From Amycolatopsis sp. 195334CR (GTDB lineage: Bacteria > Actinomycetota > Actinomycetes > Mycobacteriales > Pseudonocardiaceae): 64,000 nt of DNA. The stretch covers positions 2,976,001-3,040,000 of the forward strand of contig NZ_JAFJMJ010000001.1 of NCBI RefSeq assembly GCF_017309385.1. The letters are read 5' to 3'. Positions 8,220-17,011 of the stretch are shown in pieces (positions within the stretch are counted from its first letter, which is position 1; the number at the start of each line of letters is the position of its first letter). Below the pieces are notes generated by a model. That model searched no databases. It had not been told where the DNA came from and saw only the letters and a list, made by a program, of their open reading frames with translations. Made by a program: the position numbers and the translations under genes.

Positions 8220-9521
8220 GTGACAGTCGAACAGTCCAAGGAATGGTTCGCGCGCGCGTCGGCCGCCACCCCCGGTGGGGTCAACTCGCCGGTGCGCGCG
8301 TTCAGCGCGGTCGGCGGAACGCCGAGGTTCATGGTTCGCGGCGAGGGCGCGTACCTCTGGGACGCCGACGGCACCAGATACGTCGACCTGGTCTCCTCGT
8401 GGGGCCCGATGATCCTCGGGCACGCGCATCCCGCGGTGGTCGAGGCCGCCCGCGAAGCCGCGACCGCCGGGCTGTCCTTCGGCACGCCGACCACCGGTGA
8501 GGTCGAGCTGGCCGAGGAGATCATCGGCCGGGTGGAGCCGGTGCAGCAGGTGCGCCTGGTCAACTCGGGCACCGAGGCGACGATGAGCGCGATCCGGCTG
8601 GCCCGCGGTTTCACCGAGCGCAGCAAGATCATCAAGTTCGCCGGTTGTTACCACGGCCACGTCGACGCGCTGCTCGCCCAGGCGGGCTCCGGCGTGGCCA
8701 CGCTCGGGCTGCCGACCTCGCCCGGCGTCACCGGTGCGCAGGCCGCGGACACGATCGTCCTGCCCTACAACGACATCGAGGCCGTGCGCGGCGCGTTCGC
8801 CGACAACCCCGGGGAAATCGCCGCGATCATCACCGAGGCCGCCGCGGGCAACATGGGCGCGGTCGCCCCGGACCAGGGCTTCAACGCCGCGCTGCGCGAC
8901 CTCGCGCACGAGCACGGCGCGCTGCTGATCATGGACGAGGTGATGACCGGGTTCCGGGTCAACGCGGCCGGCTGGTTCGGCATCGAGGGCGTGGCGGGCG
9001 ACCTCTACACCTTCGGCAAGGTCATGTCCGGCGGGCTGCCCGCGGCGGCCTTCGGCGGTCGCGCCGACGTGATGGCCCGCCTCGCCCCGACGGGCCCGGT
9101 CTACCAGGCGGGCACGCTGTCCGGGAACCCGGTCGCGGTGGCGTCGGGCCTGGCCACGCTGCGCCACGCCGACGAGTCGGTCTACCGCGCGCTCGACGCG
9201 AACTCCCAGCGCCTCGGCGCGCTCTTCGGCCGCGCGCTGTCGGCCGCCGGGGTGGCGCACCACGTGGCGTATGCGGGCAACCTGGTCAGCGTGTTCTTCA
9301 CCGAGGAGCCGGTGCGGAACTACCACGACGCGACCACCGCGCAGACCTGGCGCTTCCCGCCGTTCTTCCACGCGCTGCTCGACCGCGGTGTGTACGCGCC
9401 GCCGAGCGCGTTCGAGGCGTGGTTCGTCAACGCCGCCATGGACGACGCGGTGTTCGAGCAGATCGAAGCCGCGCTGACCCCGGCGGCCGAGGCCGCCGCG
9501 GCCGCGAAGCAGGCGTCATGA
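8220..9521 (+). CDS. hemL: Glutamate-1-semialdehyde 2,1-aminomutase
   Basis: Converts glutamate-1-semialdehyde to 5-aminolevulinate (C5 pathway). The 433 residues match the family. The PLP lysine is about 267 in [12 protein letters not shown], with the cofactor Asp in [12 protein letters not shown] (about 236-247) and [15 protein letters not shown] near 116. GTG 8220 gives the standard N-terminus; the longer open frame reaching to 8031 is rejected because it overlaps the preceding gene. CAGACT sits 7 nt upstream, a weak match to the leaderless promoter spacing seen elsewhere in this window. It heads a block with the cytochrome c maturation genes. Confidence 0.97.
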   Translation: MTVEQSKEWFARASAATPGGVNSPVRAFSAVGGTPRFMVRGEGAYLWDADGTRYVDLVSSWGPMILGHAHPAVVEAAREAATAGLSFGTPTTGEVELAEEIIGRVEPVQQVRLVNSGTEATMSAIRLARGFTERSKIIKFAGCYHGHVDALLAQAGSGVATLGLPTSPGVTGAQAADTIVLPYNDIEAVRGAFADNPGEIAAIITEAAAGNMGAVAPDQGFNAALRDLAHEHGALLIMDEVMTGFRVNAAGWFGIEGVAGDLYTFGKVMSGGLPAAAFGGRADVMARLAPTGPVYQAGTLSGNPVAVASGLATLRHADESVYRALDANSQRLGALFGRALSAAGVAHHVAYAGNLVSVFFTEEPVRNYHDATTAQTWRFPPFFHALLDRGVYAPPSAFEAWFVNAAMDDAVFEQIEAALTPAAEAAAAAKQAS

Positions 9522-10144
9522 CCACGATCGTCCACGTGCTCCGCCACGGCGAGGTGCACAACCCCGAGGGCATTCTCTACGGCCGCCTGCCCGGGTTCCG
9601 GTTGTCCGGACGCGGGCAGCGGCAGGCGCTCACCGTGGCCGAGGCGCTGGCGGGCCACCAGATCGTGCACGTGGTGGCGTCGCCGCTGCAGCGCGCGCAG
9701 GAGACGGCCACGCCGATCGCCGACGCGCACCGGCTCGACGTGGCCACCGACGAGCGGCTGATCGAGGCGGGCAACCAGTTCGAGGGCAAGCGGGTCGCCG
9801 TCGGCGACGGCGCGCTGCGGCAGCCGCGGCACTGGCCGAAGCTGGTCAACCCGTTCAAGCCGTCCTGGGGCGAGCCGTACGTGGAGATCGCGCACCGCAT
9901 GCTCGGCGCGATCCACCGCGCGCGCGTCGAGGCCGAGGGCTTCGAGGCGTTGTGCGTGTCACACCAGCTGCCGATCTGGACGCTGCGGCGGTTCCTGGAG
10001 CGGCGCGTGCTCTGGCACGACCCCCGGCAGCGGCAGTGCTCGCTGGCCTCGCTGACCAGCCTGGTCTTCGAAGGCGACCGGCTCGACCGGATCGTCTACA
10101 GCGAACCGGCCGGGTACACCGACCCGAAGGTGACCGGGGCATGA
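9518..10144 (+). CDS. Histidine phosphatase superfamily protein
   Basis: 208 residues with the phosphatase signature [11 protein letters not shown] (His at about 9) and [13 protein letters not shown] 9518 overlaps the hemL stop by 4 nt, and its own stop overlaps the next ATG by 4 nt. The same position between hemL and a TlpA-like gene is held by Rv0525 in M. tuberculosis (from memory). Its substrate is unknown; the phosphoglycerate-mutase name sometimes given to such proteins is not supported by the sequence alone. Confidence 0.88.
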   Translation: MTTIVHVLRHGEVHNPEGILYGRLPGFRLSGRGQRQALTVAEALAGHQIVHVVASPLQRAQETATPIADAHRLDVATDERLIEAGNQFEGKRVAVGDGALRQPRHWPKLVNPFKPSWGEPYVEIAHRMLGAIHRARVEAEGFEALCVSHQLPIWTLRRFLERRVLWHDPRQRQCSLASLTSLVFEGDRLDRIVYSEPAGYTDPKVTGA

Positions 10145-10710
10145 GGAAGCTCACCGCCTCGCTCGCCGCGGTGGTCCTGCTGGTCGCGGGCTGCACCAGC
10201 GGTTCCGACGCGGTCACCCGCGGGACCAACTTCGAGTTCGTCTCGCCGGGTGGCCAGGTCGACATCACCTACGAGGGCGCCCAGCGCCAGCCGCTGCCGC
10301 CGCTGTCCGGTGAGGACCTGATGACCGAGGGCAAGCAGCTCGCCGTCGCGGACTTCCCCGGCAAGGTGGTGGTGATCAACCTGTGGGGTTCGTGGTGCCC
10401 GCCGTGCCGCACCGAGGCGCCGGAGCTGGAGCGGGTCCAGCGCGAGGTGCCCGGCGTGCAGGTGCTCGGCATCGACGTCCGCGAGGACAACCGCAACGCC
10501 CCGCAGGACTTCGTCCGCAACCACAACCTCACCTACCCGTCCATCTACGATCCGCCCGGCCGGTCGCTGCTGATGCTCAAGGGCTATCCGCGCAACGCCG
10601 TGCCGTCCACGATCGTGCTGGACAAGCAGCACCGGGTGGCCATGGTCTTCCTGCGCGGCCTGCTCGCCAGCGACCTGATCCCGGTGGTGCAACGCCTCAC
10701 CGCCGAGTAA
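10141..10710 (+). CDS. TlpA/ResA-like thiol-disulfide lipoprotein
   Basis: 189 residues: a lipoprotein signal peptide ending LLVAGCTS (lipidated Cys about 18) and a thioredoxin-fold domain with the WCPPC active site (GSWCPPCRTEAPE, about 83-95). Anchored outside, it should reduce apocytochrome c cysteines before haem attachment, taking electrons from CcdA, whose gene follows. It is coupled to the histidine phosphatase by a 4-nt overlap. It fills the ResA/CcsX slot of the System II cytochrome c pathway. Confidence 0.93.
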   Translation: MRKLTASLAAVVLLVAGCTSGSDAVTRGTNFEFVSPGGQVDITYEGAQRQPLPPLSGEDLMTEGKQLAVADFPGKVVVINLWGSWCPPCRTEAPELERVQREVPGVQVLGIDVREDNRNAPQDFVRNHNLTYPSIYDPPGRSLLMLKGYPRNAVPSTIVLDKQHRVAMVFLRGLLASDLIPVVQRLTAE

Positions 10711-10746
10711 CGCCGTACCGGTCGGGTTCACGGGTTTTTCATTCCT

Positions 10747-10752
10747 TACCCT
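10747..10752 (+). promoter_or_regulatory. Putative -10 box, leaderless ccdA start
   Basis: TACCCT lies 6 nt before GTG 10759, with no ribosome site between. The 48-bp gap also holds the AT-rich TTTTTCATTCC just upstream. It suggests that the ccdA-resB-ccsB run has its own promoter. Confidence 0.45.
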
Positions 10753-10758
10753 GATCGG

Positions 10759-11532
10759 GTGGACCCAGTGACCGAGCTAGCGACCTCCGGTCCGCTGCTG
10801 CTCGCCGCCGGGGTGGCCCTGCTGGCCGGGGCGGTCTCGTTCGCCTCGCCGTGCGTGGTCCCCCTGGTACCCGGCTATCTCGCCTACCTGTCCGCGCTGG
10901 TCGGTGCCGACGCCCCCGCGGTCAGCGCGGACGAAGCCCCGAAGAAGGGCCGCTTCGCCGTGGTCGGCGCGGCCGGGTTGTTCATCCTCGGCTTCACCGT
11001 GGTGTTCACCCTCGGCCTGGGCAGCCTGGTCTGGATCTCCGACGCGCTGCTGGTCAACCAGGACCTGCTGCAGCGCATCGGCGGGGTGGTCACCATCGCC
11101 ATGGGCCTGGTGTTCCTCGGCCTGATCCCCGCGCTGCAGAAGGACATCCGCTCCCACCGCGTACCGCGCGGCGGGCTGTGGGGCGCGCCGCTGCTCGGCG
11201 CGGTCTTCGGCCTCGGCTGGACCCCGTGCATCGGCCCGACCCTGACCGGGGTGCTGGTGCTGGCCAGCTCCACCGGCGACACCGCGGCCCGCGGTTTCCT
11301 GCTGATCCTGCTCTACTGCCTCGGCCTCGGCGTGCCGTTCCTGCTGATCGCGCTGGGCGCGCGGTGGGCCGTGCGCGTCACCGGCTGGTTGCGCCGCAAC
11401 GGCCGCCGCGTGCAGGTCTTCGGCGGCGCGCTGCTGGTGGTGGTCGGCCTGCTGCTGGTCACCGGGCTGTGGGGCGAGCTGGTCGGCTGGCTGCGGGTGG
11501 CGTTCATCAGCGAAGTGGAGCTACCACTGTGA
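10759..11532 (+). CDS. ccdA: CcdA-type cytochrome c biogenesis thiol reductant carrier
   Basis: 257 residues with six hydrophobic segments. The two redox cysteines sit in the membrane motifs ASPCVVPLVPGYLAYLSAL (about 29-47) and GWTPCIGPTLTG (about 153-164). It carries electrons from cytosolic thioredoxin across the membrane to the TlpA-like lipoprotein encoded upstream. Its stop overlaps the resB start (GTGA). Confidence 0.95.
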   Translation: MDPVTELATSGPLLLAAGVALLAGAVSFASPCVVPLVPGYLAYLSALVGADAPAVSADEAPKKGRFAVVGAAGLFILGFTVVFTLGLGSLVWISDALLVNQDLLQRIGGVVTIAMGLVFLGLIPALQKDIRSHRVPRGGLWGAPLLGAVFGLGWTPCIGPTLTGVLVLASSTGDTAARGFLLILLYCLGLGVPFLLIALGARWAVRVTGWLRRNGRRVQVFGGALLVVVGLLLVTGLWGELVGWLRVAFISEVELPL

Positions 11533-13133
11533 CGGTCACCTCGGACGCGCCCCCGAAGCGCCCGTACCGCGAAACCCCGCTCCGGCGCGCACTGGGCTTC
11601 GTCCGCAACACCTGGCGCGGGCTGACCTCCATGCGCACCGCGCTGATCCTGCTCTTCCTGCTGGCGCTCGCCGCGCTGCCCGGCGCCCTGCTGCCGCAGC
11701 GCGCGCTGAACGCGCCGAAGACCGACGAGTACATCACCAACCACGGCTGGTGGGGTGAGCTGCTCGACCGGCTGCAGTTCTTCGAGGTCTACTCCAGCGT
11801 CTGGTTCTCGGCGATCTACCTGCTGCTGATGGTGTCGCTGGTCGGTTGCCTCGCGCCGCGCAGTGTCGACTACGTGCGCGCGATGCGGGCGAAGCCGGTG
11901 CTCACCCCGCGCCGCCTCTCGCGCATGCCGCACCACCACCACTTCGAGACCGCCGCGACCGCCGACGAGGTGGCCGCGACCGTCCGAACGCGACTGCGCG
12001 GCTGGCGCCAGGTCGAGCGCGAGGAGGAGGGCGGCGTCCGCACGATCAGCGCGGAACGCGGTTACCTGCGCGAGACCGGCAACCTGCTGTTCCACTTCGC
12101 CATGCTCGGCCTGATCGTGTTCTTCGCCATCGGCAAGATGTTCGGCTACGAGGGCCAGGTCACCGTGCTGGCCAACGGTTCGCAGTTCTGCAACGCCGGC
12201 ATCTACGCCTACGACGCCTTCGAGCCCGGGCTCCAGGTGGACGGCACCGAGCTGACCCCGTTCTGCGTGAAGGTGAACAAGTTCACCGCGGAGTACACCG
12301 AGCAGCTGCAGCCGATCCACTACCAGGCCGACATCGAGTACCAGACCGCCGCGGACCTGGAGACCGGCGCCTGGCACCCGTTCCAGGTCAAGATGAACGA
12401 GCCGCTGCGCATGGGCGAGGACCGCGTCTACGTGCTCGGGTACGGCTACGCGCCGAAGTTCACCGTCACCTACCCCGACGGCACCACCCGCACGCAGGCC
12501 ATCCAGTGGCGCCTGGTCGACCCGAGCACGATGCTCTCCGAGGGCGCGACCAAGTTCGACCCGCCGGGCATCACCGACACCGAGGAGCGCCGGAAGAAGC
12601 AGCTGGCCATCACCGGCCTGTTCGCGCCGACCGCCTTCGTGCACGGCAACGTGCTCAGCTCGTCGAGCCCGGTGCTCACCGAGCCCGGGGTCGCGGTGGA
12701 CGTGCTGCGCGGCGACCTCGGCATCGACTCCGGCCGCGGCCAGTCCATCTTCGAGGTCAACCAGTCCATGGTGGACAGCGGGCGGCTGGTCAAGGTGGCG
12801 CGGGAGAACCTGATGCTGGGCCAGGAGCTGACGCTGGACGACGGCACCAGGATCCGGTTCGACGGGGTGGAGAACTACGCCTCGCTCCAGGTGTCCTACG
12901 ACCCGACGCAGTTCTGGGTGCTGATCTGCGCCATCGCCATGCTGCTCGGGCTGGTCGGCTCGCTGCTGGTCAAGCGGCGGCGGTTCTGGGTCCGCATCAC
13001 CCCGCCCGCCGAGGGCGCCGAGCTACGACGTACTGTAGTAGAAGTGGGCGGGCTGGCCAGGACGGACCAGGCCGGCTACGGCGAGGAGTTCAACCGGATC
13101 GCGGTCTCGCTCCACGAGAAGAAGGACGACTAG
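11529..13133 (+). CDS. resB: ResB-type cytochrome c biogenesis protein
   Basis: 534 residues starting at GTG 11529, overlapping ccdA by 4 nt. Three early membrane segments (near 40-60, 92-112, 195-213) and one late one (about 458-478) surround a large outside domain, as in ResB/Ccs1. With CcsB it forms the haem-delivery and attachment complex. A histidine run (MPHHHHFE, about 136-143) precedes the third helix. The last 40 codons contain several codons rare in this genome (CTA, CGA, GTA, GTA) at 13023-13043, described separately as a promoter-like element. Confidence 0.94.
   Translation: MTVTSDAPPKRPYRETPLRRALGFVRNTWRGLTSMRTALILLFLLALAALPGALLPQRALNAPKTDEYITNHGWWGELLDRLQFFEVYSSVWFSAIYLLLMVSLVGCLAPRSVDYVRAMRAKPVLTPRRLSRMPHHHHFETAATADEVAATVRTRLRGWRQVEREEEGGVRTISAERGYLRETGNLLFHFAMLGLIVFFAIGKMFGYEGQVTVLANGSQFCNAGIYAYDAFEPGLQVDGTELTPFCVKVNKFTAEYTEQLQPIHYQADIEYQTAADLETGAWHPFQVKMNEPLRMGEDRVYVLGYGYAPKFTVTYPDGTTRTQAIQWRLVDPSTMLSEGATKFDPPGITDTEERRKKQLAITGLFAPTAFVHGNVLSSSSPVLTEPGVAVDVLRGDLGIDSGRGQSIFEVNQSMVDSGRLVKVARENLMLGQELTLDDGTRIRFDGVENYASLQVSYDPTQFWVLICAIAMLLGLVGSLLVKRRRFWVRITPPAEGAELRRTVVEVGGLARTDQAGYGEEFNRIAVSLHEKKDD
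13026..13046 (+). promoter_or_regulatory. Promoter-like element inside the 3' end of resB
   Basis: CGACGTACTGT (13026-13036) is identical to the 11 bases ending in the proposed menG -10 box (30286-30296), and TACTGT is followed after 7 nt by an in-frame GTG. The codons here are unusual for this GC-rich gene. It could drive ccsB, which starts 91 nt on. No -35 was found and the match could be chance. Confidence 0.3.
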
Positions 13134-13136
13134 CGC

Positions 13137-14114
13137 ATGGTCAACGAGACGTTGTCGCAGTACAGCGACCTGTCCTACACCACTTCCGTCGCCGTGTACG
13201 TGCTGGCGATGATGTTCTTCCTGGTCGAGCAGTCCTTCGGGCGCAAGGGCAGGCAGGCCGCCCAGCGCACGAAGGAGAAGGCCGCGGCACTGGTCGGCGG
13301 CGGCACCGCCGTGCTGGCCACCACCGTGCCCCCGGTGGACGAGGCACCGGCCCGGCGCGAGCGGGCCGAGCGCATCGGCCGCATGGGCGTCGCGCTGACC
13401 GTGCTCGGGGTGCTGCTGCACCTGGCCGCGCTGGTGCTGCGCGGGGTCGCCACGCACCGCGTGCCCTGGGGCAACATGTACGAATACATCATGGCGGTCT
13501 GCCTGATCGCCGTGGCCACCTGGCTGGTGGTGCTGCGCAAGTCGGACATCCGGCACCTGTCGGCGTTCGTGCTGCTGCCGGTGGTCATCCTGATGTTCAT
13601 CGGCGGCACCATGCTCTACGCGGTGGCCGCGCCGGTGCAGCCCGCGCTCCAGTCGTACTGGCTGGTCATCCACGTCTCGGCGGCCATCCTGAGCTCCGGC
13701 GTGTTCCTCGTGCCCGGCGTGGCCAGCGTGTTCTACCTGATCCGGAGCAGGCACGAGAAGAACCCGGAGAAGTTCGCGCGCTTCGGGCCCAAGCTGCCCT
13801 CGCTGGACGTGCTGGACCGCGTCGCCTACCGGACCACGGTGTTCGCCTTCCCGGTGTTCACCTTCGGCGTGCTGTGCGGCGCGGTGTGGGCCGAGGCCGC
13901 GTGGGGCCGGTTCTGGGGCTGGGACCCGAAGGAGACGGTCGCCTTCATCGCCTGGGTGATCTACGCCGCCTACCTGCACTCGCGCGCCACCGCGGGCTGG
14001 CGGGGCAACCGCGCGGCCTGGATCAACGTGCTGGGCTTCGCCGCCACCGTGTTCAACCTGTTCTTCGTGAACCTCGTCACCACCGGACTGCACTCCTACG
14101 CCGGGGTCGGCTGA
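13137..14114 (+). CDS. ccsB: CcsB/CcsA-type haem-handling cytochrome c synthase subunit
   Basis: 325 residues with about eight membrane helices. The tryptophan-rich haem-binding motif is WGRFWGWDPKETVAF (about 257-271), and conserved histidines lie in the flanking helices (for example VIHVSAAILSSG). It works with ResB to move haem outward and attach it to apocytochrome c. It starts 3 nt after the resB stop. The order TlpA-like, ccdA, resB, ccsB is the complete System II set. Confidence 0.95.
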   Translation: MVNETLSQYSDLSYTTSVAVYVLAMMFFLVEQSFGRKGRQAAQRTKEKAAALVGGGTAVLATTVPPVDEAPARRERAERIGRMGVALTVLGVLLHLAALVLRGVATHRVPWGNMYEYIMAVCLIAVATWLVVLRKSDIRHLSAFVLLPVVILMFIGGTMLYAVAAPVQPALQSYWLVIHVSAAILSSGVFLVPGVASVFYLIRSRHEKNPEKFARFGPKLPSLDVLDRVAYRTTVFAFPVFTFGVLCGAVWAEAAWGRFWGWDPKETVAFIAWVIYAAYLHSRATAGWRGNRAAWINVLGFAATVFNLFFVNLVTTGLHSYAGVG

Positions 14115-14179
14115 CATCCGCCGCGGATCCCGGCTACCGTCGTGCCAGTGCGACGTGAGGGAGTTGGAGGATCGCGAAG

Positions 14180-15478
14180 GTGACCGGATCTGACGAAACG
14201 CCCGGTCAGCAGCCGGAACCGGGGGACGAGCCGACCCAGTGGCAGCCCGCGCCCCCGCCGCCGGACCAGGCGCACTTCTCCGAGGAACGCACCGACTCGG
14301 CCCCGCACCCGGCGGCGGGCTCCACGTCGGGGCCGTACGACGTCCCGCAGGTGCCGCCCTACCAGCGGCCCTACGCCGACCCGTACGACCAGCAGCTGCC
14401 GCCGCTGCACCCGCAGCAGCAGCCGTACGCGCAGCCGGGGTACGACCAGCAGCAGCCGTTGCCGCCGCTGCCCCAGCCGCAGACCCCGCAGGGCCCGCCG
14501 GCGCCCCAGCTGCCGCCGAACCTGCTGCCCCAGCCGCAGCACGGCAGGCAGCCGCTGCCCGGTGACGACCTGACCACGGCGCACCTGGTCAAGCCGACCA
14601 GGCGGCGGCCGCAGTCCGGCTGGCGCAAGGCGCTGTACGTGGGGTCCGGCAAGCTGATCAACCCCGGTGAGAGCCCGGCCGACCGGCGGCGCCGGGAGCT
14701 GATCGCGCAGGTCAACCAGCCGCTGCGGGGTTGCTACAAGATCGCCATGCTGAGCCTGAAGGGCGGCGTCGGCAAAACCACGACCACCACCACGCTCGGC
14801 GCCACCTTCGCCTCGCTGCGCGGGGACCGGGTGGTCGCGGTCGACGCCAACCCGGACCGCGGCACGCTCTCGCAGAAGATCCCGATCGAGACCACCGCCA
14901 CCGTGCGCCACCTGCTGCGGGACGCGGACAAGATCACGCGCTACAGCGACGTCCGGTCGTACACCTCGCAGGGGTCGAGCCGGCTGGAGATCCTCGCCAG
15001 CGAGCAGGACCCGGCGGTGTCGGAGGCCTTCTCCGAGGACGACTACCGGCGCACGGTCAACCTACTGGAGCACTTCTACAACATCGTGCTCACCGACTGC
15101 GGGACCGGCCTGATGCACTCGGCGATGAAGGGCGTGCTCGACGTCGCCGACGCGCTGGTGGTGGTCTCGTCCGGTTCGGTGGACGGCGCCCGCAGCGCTT
15201 CGGCCACTTTGGACTGGCTCGACGCGCACGGGTACGGCGACCTGGTCAAGCGCTCGGTCGCGGTGATCAACTCGGTGCGGCCGAAGGGCGGCTCGGTCGA
15301 CCTGGACAAGCTCGCCGCGCACTTCGCCGCGCGCGTGCGCGGGGTCTGCCGCATCCCGTTCGACCCGCACCTGGAAGAAGGCGCCGAGATCGAGCTGGAC
15401 CGCCTGCAGGCCGAAACCCGGCTGGCCCTGCTGGAACTGGCGGCCACCGTGGCGGACGGGTTCGCCGTCGAACGGTAA
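14180..15478 (+). CDS. MinD/ParA-like ATPase with long Pro/Gln-rich N-terminus (EspI-like)
   Basis: 432 residues. The first 190 or so are low-complexity, rich in Pro, Gln and Tyr (PPLHPQQQPYAQPGYDQQQP). The rest is a SIMIBI P-loop ATPase: deviant Walker A LKGGVGKTTTT (about 192-202), VAVDANPD and LTDCGTGL. This architecture matches the EspI-type ATPases found with ESX secretion loci better than chromosomal ParA, because there is no ParB gene or parS-like site nearby. An ESX-substrate operon lies 36 kb away in this window. The GTG start follows GGAGG at 14165-14169, 10 nt upstream. Confidence 0.82.
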   Translation: MTGSDETPGQQPEPGDEPTQWQPAPPPPDQAHFSEERTDSAPHPAAGSTSGPYDVPQVPPYQRPYADPYDQQLPPLHPQQQPYAQPGYDQQQPLPPLPQPQTPQGPPAPQLPPNLLPQPQHGRQPLPGDDLTTAHLVKPTRRRPQSGWRKALYVGSGKLINPGESPADRRRRELIAQVNQPLRGCYKIAMLSLKGGVGKTTTTTTLGATFASLRGDRVVAVDANPDRGTLSQKIPIETTATVRHLLRDADKITRYSDVRSYTSQGSSRLEILASEQDPAVSEAFSEDDYRRTVNLLEHFYNIVLTDCGTGLMHSAMKGVLDVADALVVVSSGSVDGARSASATLDWLDAHGYGDLVKRSVAVINSVRPKGGSVDLDKLAAHFAARVRGVCRIPFDPHLEEGAEIELDRLQAETRLALLELAATVADGFAVER

Positions 15479-15487
15479 AGCCCGGTT

Positions 15488-15676
15488 TTACTTCTGCTCG
15501 TCCTCGTCGCGGCCCTTCTGCCGCTGCTGCTCGGCTAGACCGCGGAGGAAGTCCGGGTCGTCATCGGGGGCGACGCGGGGCTGTGACGACGGGACTCCGG
15601 GGCGGGGGGCGCCGAACGTTCGCCACAGGACAACGGCGACCGTCAGTGCTCCGATCGCCGCGAGCAGGTAGAGCAT
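15488..15676 (-). CDS. 62-residue single-pass membrane protein
   Basis: One N-terminal membrane helix (about 2-20) followed by a charged tail ending RQKGRDEDEQK. The ATG at 15676 is preceded by AAGGGA 6 nt upstream on the minus strand; a longer in-frame start at 15823 has no such site and would run over the bldC terminator hairpin. It converges on the ATPase gene with a 9-nt gap. No function is known to me. Confidence 0.6.
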   Translation of the reverse strand: MLYLLAAIGALTVAVVLWRTFGAPRPGVPSSQPRVAPDDDPDFLRGLAEQQRQKGRDEDEQK

Positions 15677-15786
15677 GCTCGATCCCTTCTGGCTGTGGTG
15701 CGCGGATGTGCTTCCCCCGAGGTTAACCCTTTTGCCGGGTTTGCGGGTGCGACGGGGTGGGCCGCACCCCCGGGTCGTGACATGCG

Positions 15787-15814
15787 AACGGGGATGTCGT
15801 GAGACATCCCCGTT
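15787..15814. terminator. 12-bp perfect hairpin downstream of bldC
   Basis: AACGGGGATGTC (15787-15798) and GACATCCCCGTT (15803-15814) pair perfectly around the 4-nt loop GTGA. It lies 25 nt beyond the bldC stop on the minus strand and before the small membrane gene, so it is the likely bldC terminator, although the U-run is minimal. Confidence 0.7.
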
Positions 15815-15839
15815 GGTTCGCAAGCCTGGTGAACGCGAC

Positions 15840-16052
15840 TCAGCCGCGGCGCGCGGGCTCGCTGGCGTCGGTGGTCAGCTCGGCGAGCAGCTCGTTGACT
15901 TCGGCTTCCCGGAAGCGGCGGTGCCCGCCCGGGGTGCGGATGGAACCGATCCGCCCGGCGGTGGCCCAGCGGGTCACGGTCTTGGGATCGACTCGGAACA
16001 ATGTGGCGACCTCACCCGGGGTGAGCAGTCGTCCTCCGACGGTCGCGGTCAC
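15840..16052 (-). CDS. bldC: BldC-type MerR-like DNA-binding regulator
   Basis: 70 residues, essentially a lone winged helix-turn-helix: LLTPGEVATLFRVDPKTVTR, then GRIGSIRTPGGHRRFREAEV. This is the length and sequence pattern of BldC, which in Streptomyces binds direct repeats cooperatively and controls the timing of development; it is also kept in non-sporulating actinobacteria. The GTG start at 16052 is supported by a strong AAGGAGG on the minus strand (about 16058-16064). The product acts in the cytosol on many promoters; its targets are not evident here. Confidence 0.93.
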   Translation of the reverse strand: MTATVGGRLLTPGEVATLFRVDPKTVTRWATAGRIGSIRTPGGHRRFREAEVNELLAELTTDASEPARRG

Positions 16053-16238
16053 TTTCCGCCTCCTTCACGACCTCGCGGCTATACCGGTAGGTAGGTAGCC
16101 AGCTCTCAACGGGGCAATCGTCGCACTTACCCCGGCAGGTACTCGAACGGTTGTCGAAGAGTAAAGAGGTAGTAAGGGATAAACGGCGCGACTCGGACAT
16201 CACGCCCCCTCCGGCGGGCCTGGCTAGGGTGAGCCGCT
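16053..16238. promoter_or_regulatory. Divergent control region between bldC and the Lrp gene
   Basis: 186 bp that are AT-richer than the surroundings. It holds the bldC ribosome site, a short GGTAGGTAGGTAG run at 16088-16100, a minus-strand TTGAGA (16103-16108) that could be a bldC -35, and the Lrp -10 box at the right end. I see no clear operator. Confidence 0.4.
16225..16230 (+). promoter_or_regulatory. Putative -10 box, leaderless Lrp-family gene
   Basis: TAGGGT ends 8 nt before ATG 16239 and no ribosome site is present. The sequence CTAGGGTG is repeated before the DUF3592 gene at 26651-26659, also just ahead of its start. Confidence 0.45.
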
Positions 16239-16712
16239 ATGGACGCACTCGATCGCAGGATCATCGCCGCGCTGCGGCTCAACGGCCGGGCGACCTACGC
16301 CGAGCTGGGCCGGACCGTGGGGCTCTCGGCGTCCTCGGTGCACGAGCGCGTCGGCAAGCTGGAGGCGGCCGGGGTGATCACCGGCTACCACGCGGTGGTC
16401 GACCCGAGCACGGTCGGCCTCGGCGTGACCGCGCTGGTCGGCATCCAGCCGACCGACACCGCCGCCGACGAGGACGTGGCCGAAGCGCTCGGCAGCCTCG
16501 GCGAGGTGGAGAGCTGCTACGCGGTCGCGGGCGACGAGGCGTTCGTGGTCAAGGTCAGGGTGTCCACGGTGGACGAGCTGGAGCGCACGCTGGGCAGGCT
16601 CCGCCGGATCGACGGCGTGGCCCGCACGCGCACCACCGTGGTGCTGTCCACCCGCTTCGAGGGCAGGCCCAACAACGAAGGCCTGGAGGAAGCCGCCGAA
16701 GATGGCGCGTAA
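16239..16712 (+). CDS. Lrp/AsnC-family transcriptional regulator
   Basis: 157 residues: an N-terminal helix-turn-helix (DALDRRIIAALRLNGRATYAE, then VGLSASSVHERVGKLEAAGVI) and a C-terminal RAM/ActD ligand domain (about 65-140). Members bind amino acids as octamers. The two genes downstream include a cysteine-desulfhydrase-like PLP enzyme, so sulphur amino acids are a plausible ligand; that is inference from position. A TAACCT box just inside the end of this gene suggests separate transcription of the next gene as well. Confidence 0.92.
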   Translation: MDALDRRIIAALRLNGRATYAELGRTVGLSASSVHERVGKLEAAGVITGYHAVVDPSTVGLGVTALVGIQPTDTAADEDVAEALGSLGEVESCYAVAGDEAFVVKVRVSTVDELERTLGRLRRIDGVARTRTTVVLSTRFEGRPNNEGLEEAAEDGA

Positions 16713-16715
16713 CCT
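16710..16715 (+). promoter_or_regulatory. Putative -10 box, leaderless DUF4229 gene
   Basis: TAACCT overlaps the stop codon of the Lrp gene and lies 8 nt before GTG 16724. There is no ribosome site in the 11-nt gap, so a leaderless transcript is possible. Confidence 0.4.
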
Positions 16716-16723
16716 GCATAGAC

Positions 16724-17011
16724 GTGAGTGACGCTGTAGTTCCTGGCCACCTGGGTCGCGACCTGACTCTGTACCTGCTCGCGCGCTTCGGCCTGGTGGC
16801 CGTGGTCGCCGCGCTCCTGCTGCTGGTCAACGTGCCGCTGCTGGTGGCGCTGGCGGTCGGCCTGGTGGTGGGCCTGCCGCTGGGGCTGCTCGCCTTCCGC
16901 GGGCTCAACACCCGGGTCACCGCCCAGCTCGCCAAGCGCAACGAGAAGCGCGCCCGTGAGCGCGCGAAGCTCCGCGCCCAGCTCCGCGGCGACCTGAGCG
17001 AAGCCGAATGA
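16724..17011 (+). CDS. DUF4229 small membrane protein
   Basis: 95 residues from GTG 16724. Two adjacent hydrophobic helices (about 14-34 and 37-57, [20 protein letters not shown]) are followed by a strongly charged helical tail ([17 protein letters not shown]). This is the pattern of actinobacterial DUF4229 proteins, whose function is unknown. It overlaps the next gene by 4 nt (ATGA), so it is coupled to the PLP enzyme. Confidence 0.78.
   Translation: MSDAVVPGHLGRDLTLYLLARFGLVAVVAALLLLVNVPLLVALAVGLVVGLPLGLLAFRGLNTRVTAQLAKRNEKRARERAKLRAQLRGDLSEAE

Noticed and set aside
13044..13133. Short protein from the in-frame GTG inside resB
   Set aside because: It would be only the last 29 residues of ResB, with no fold of its own; only the promoter-like signal is kept as a finding.
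14180..15478. Chromosome-partitioning ParA with an origin nearby
   Set aside because: There is no parB gene, parS-like 16-mer, dnaA or DnaA-box cluster; the Pro/Gln-rich arm fits EspI-type ATPases better.
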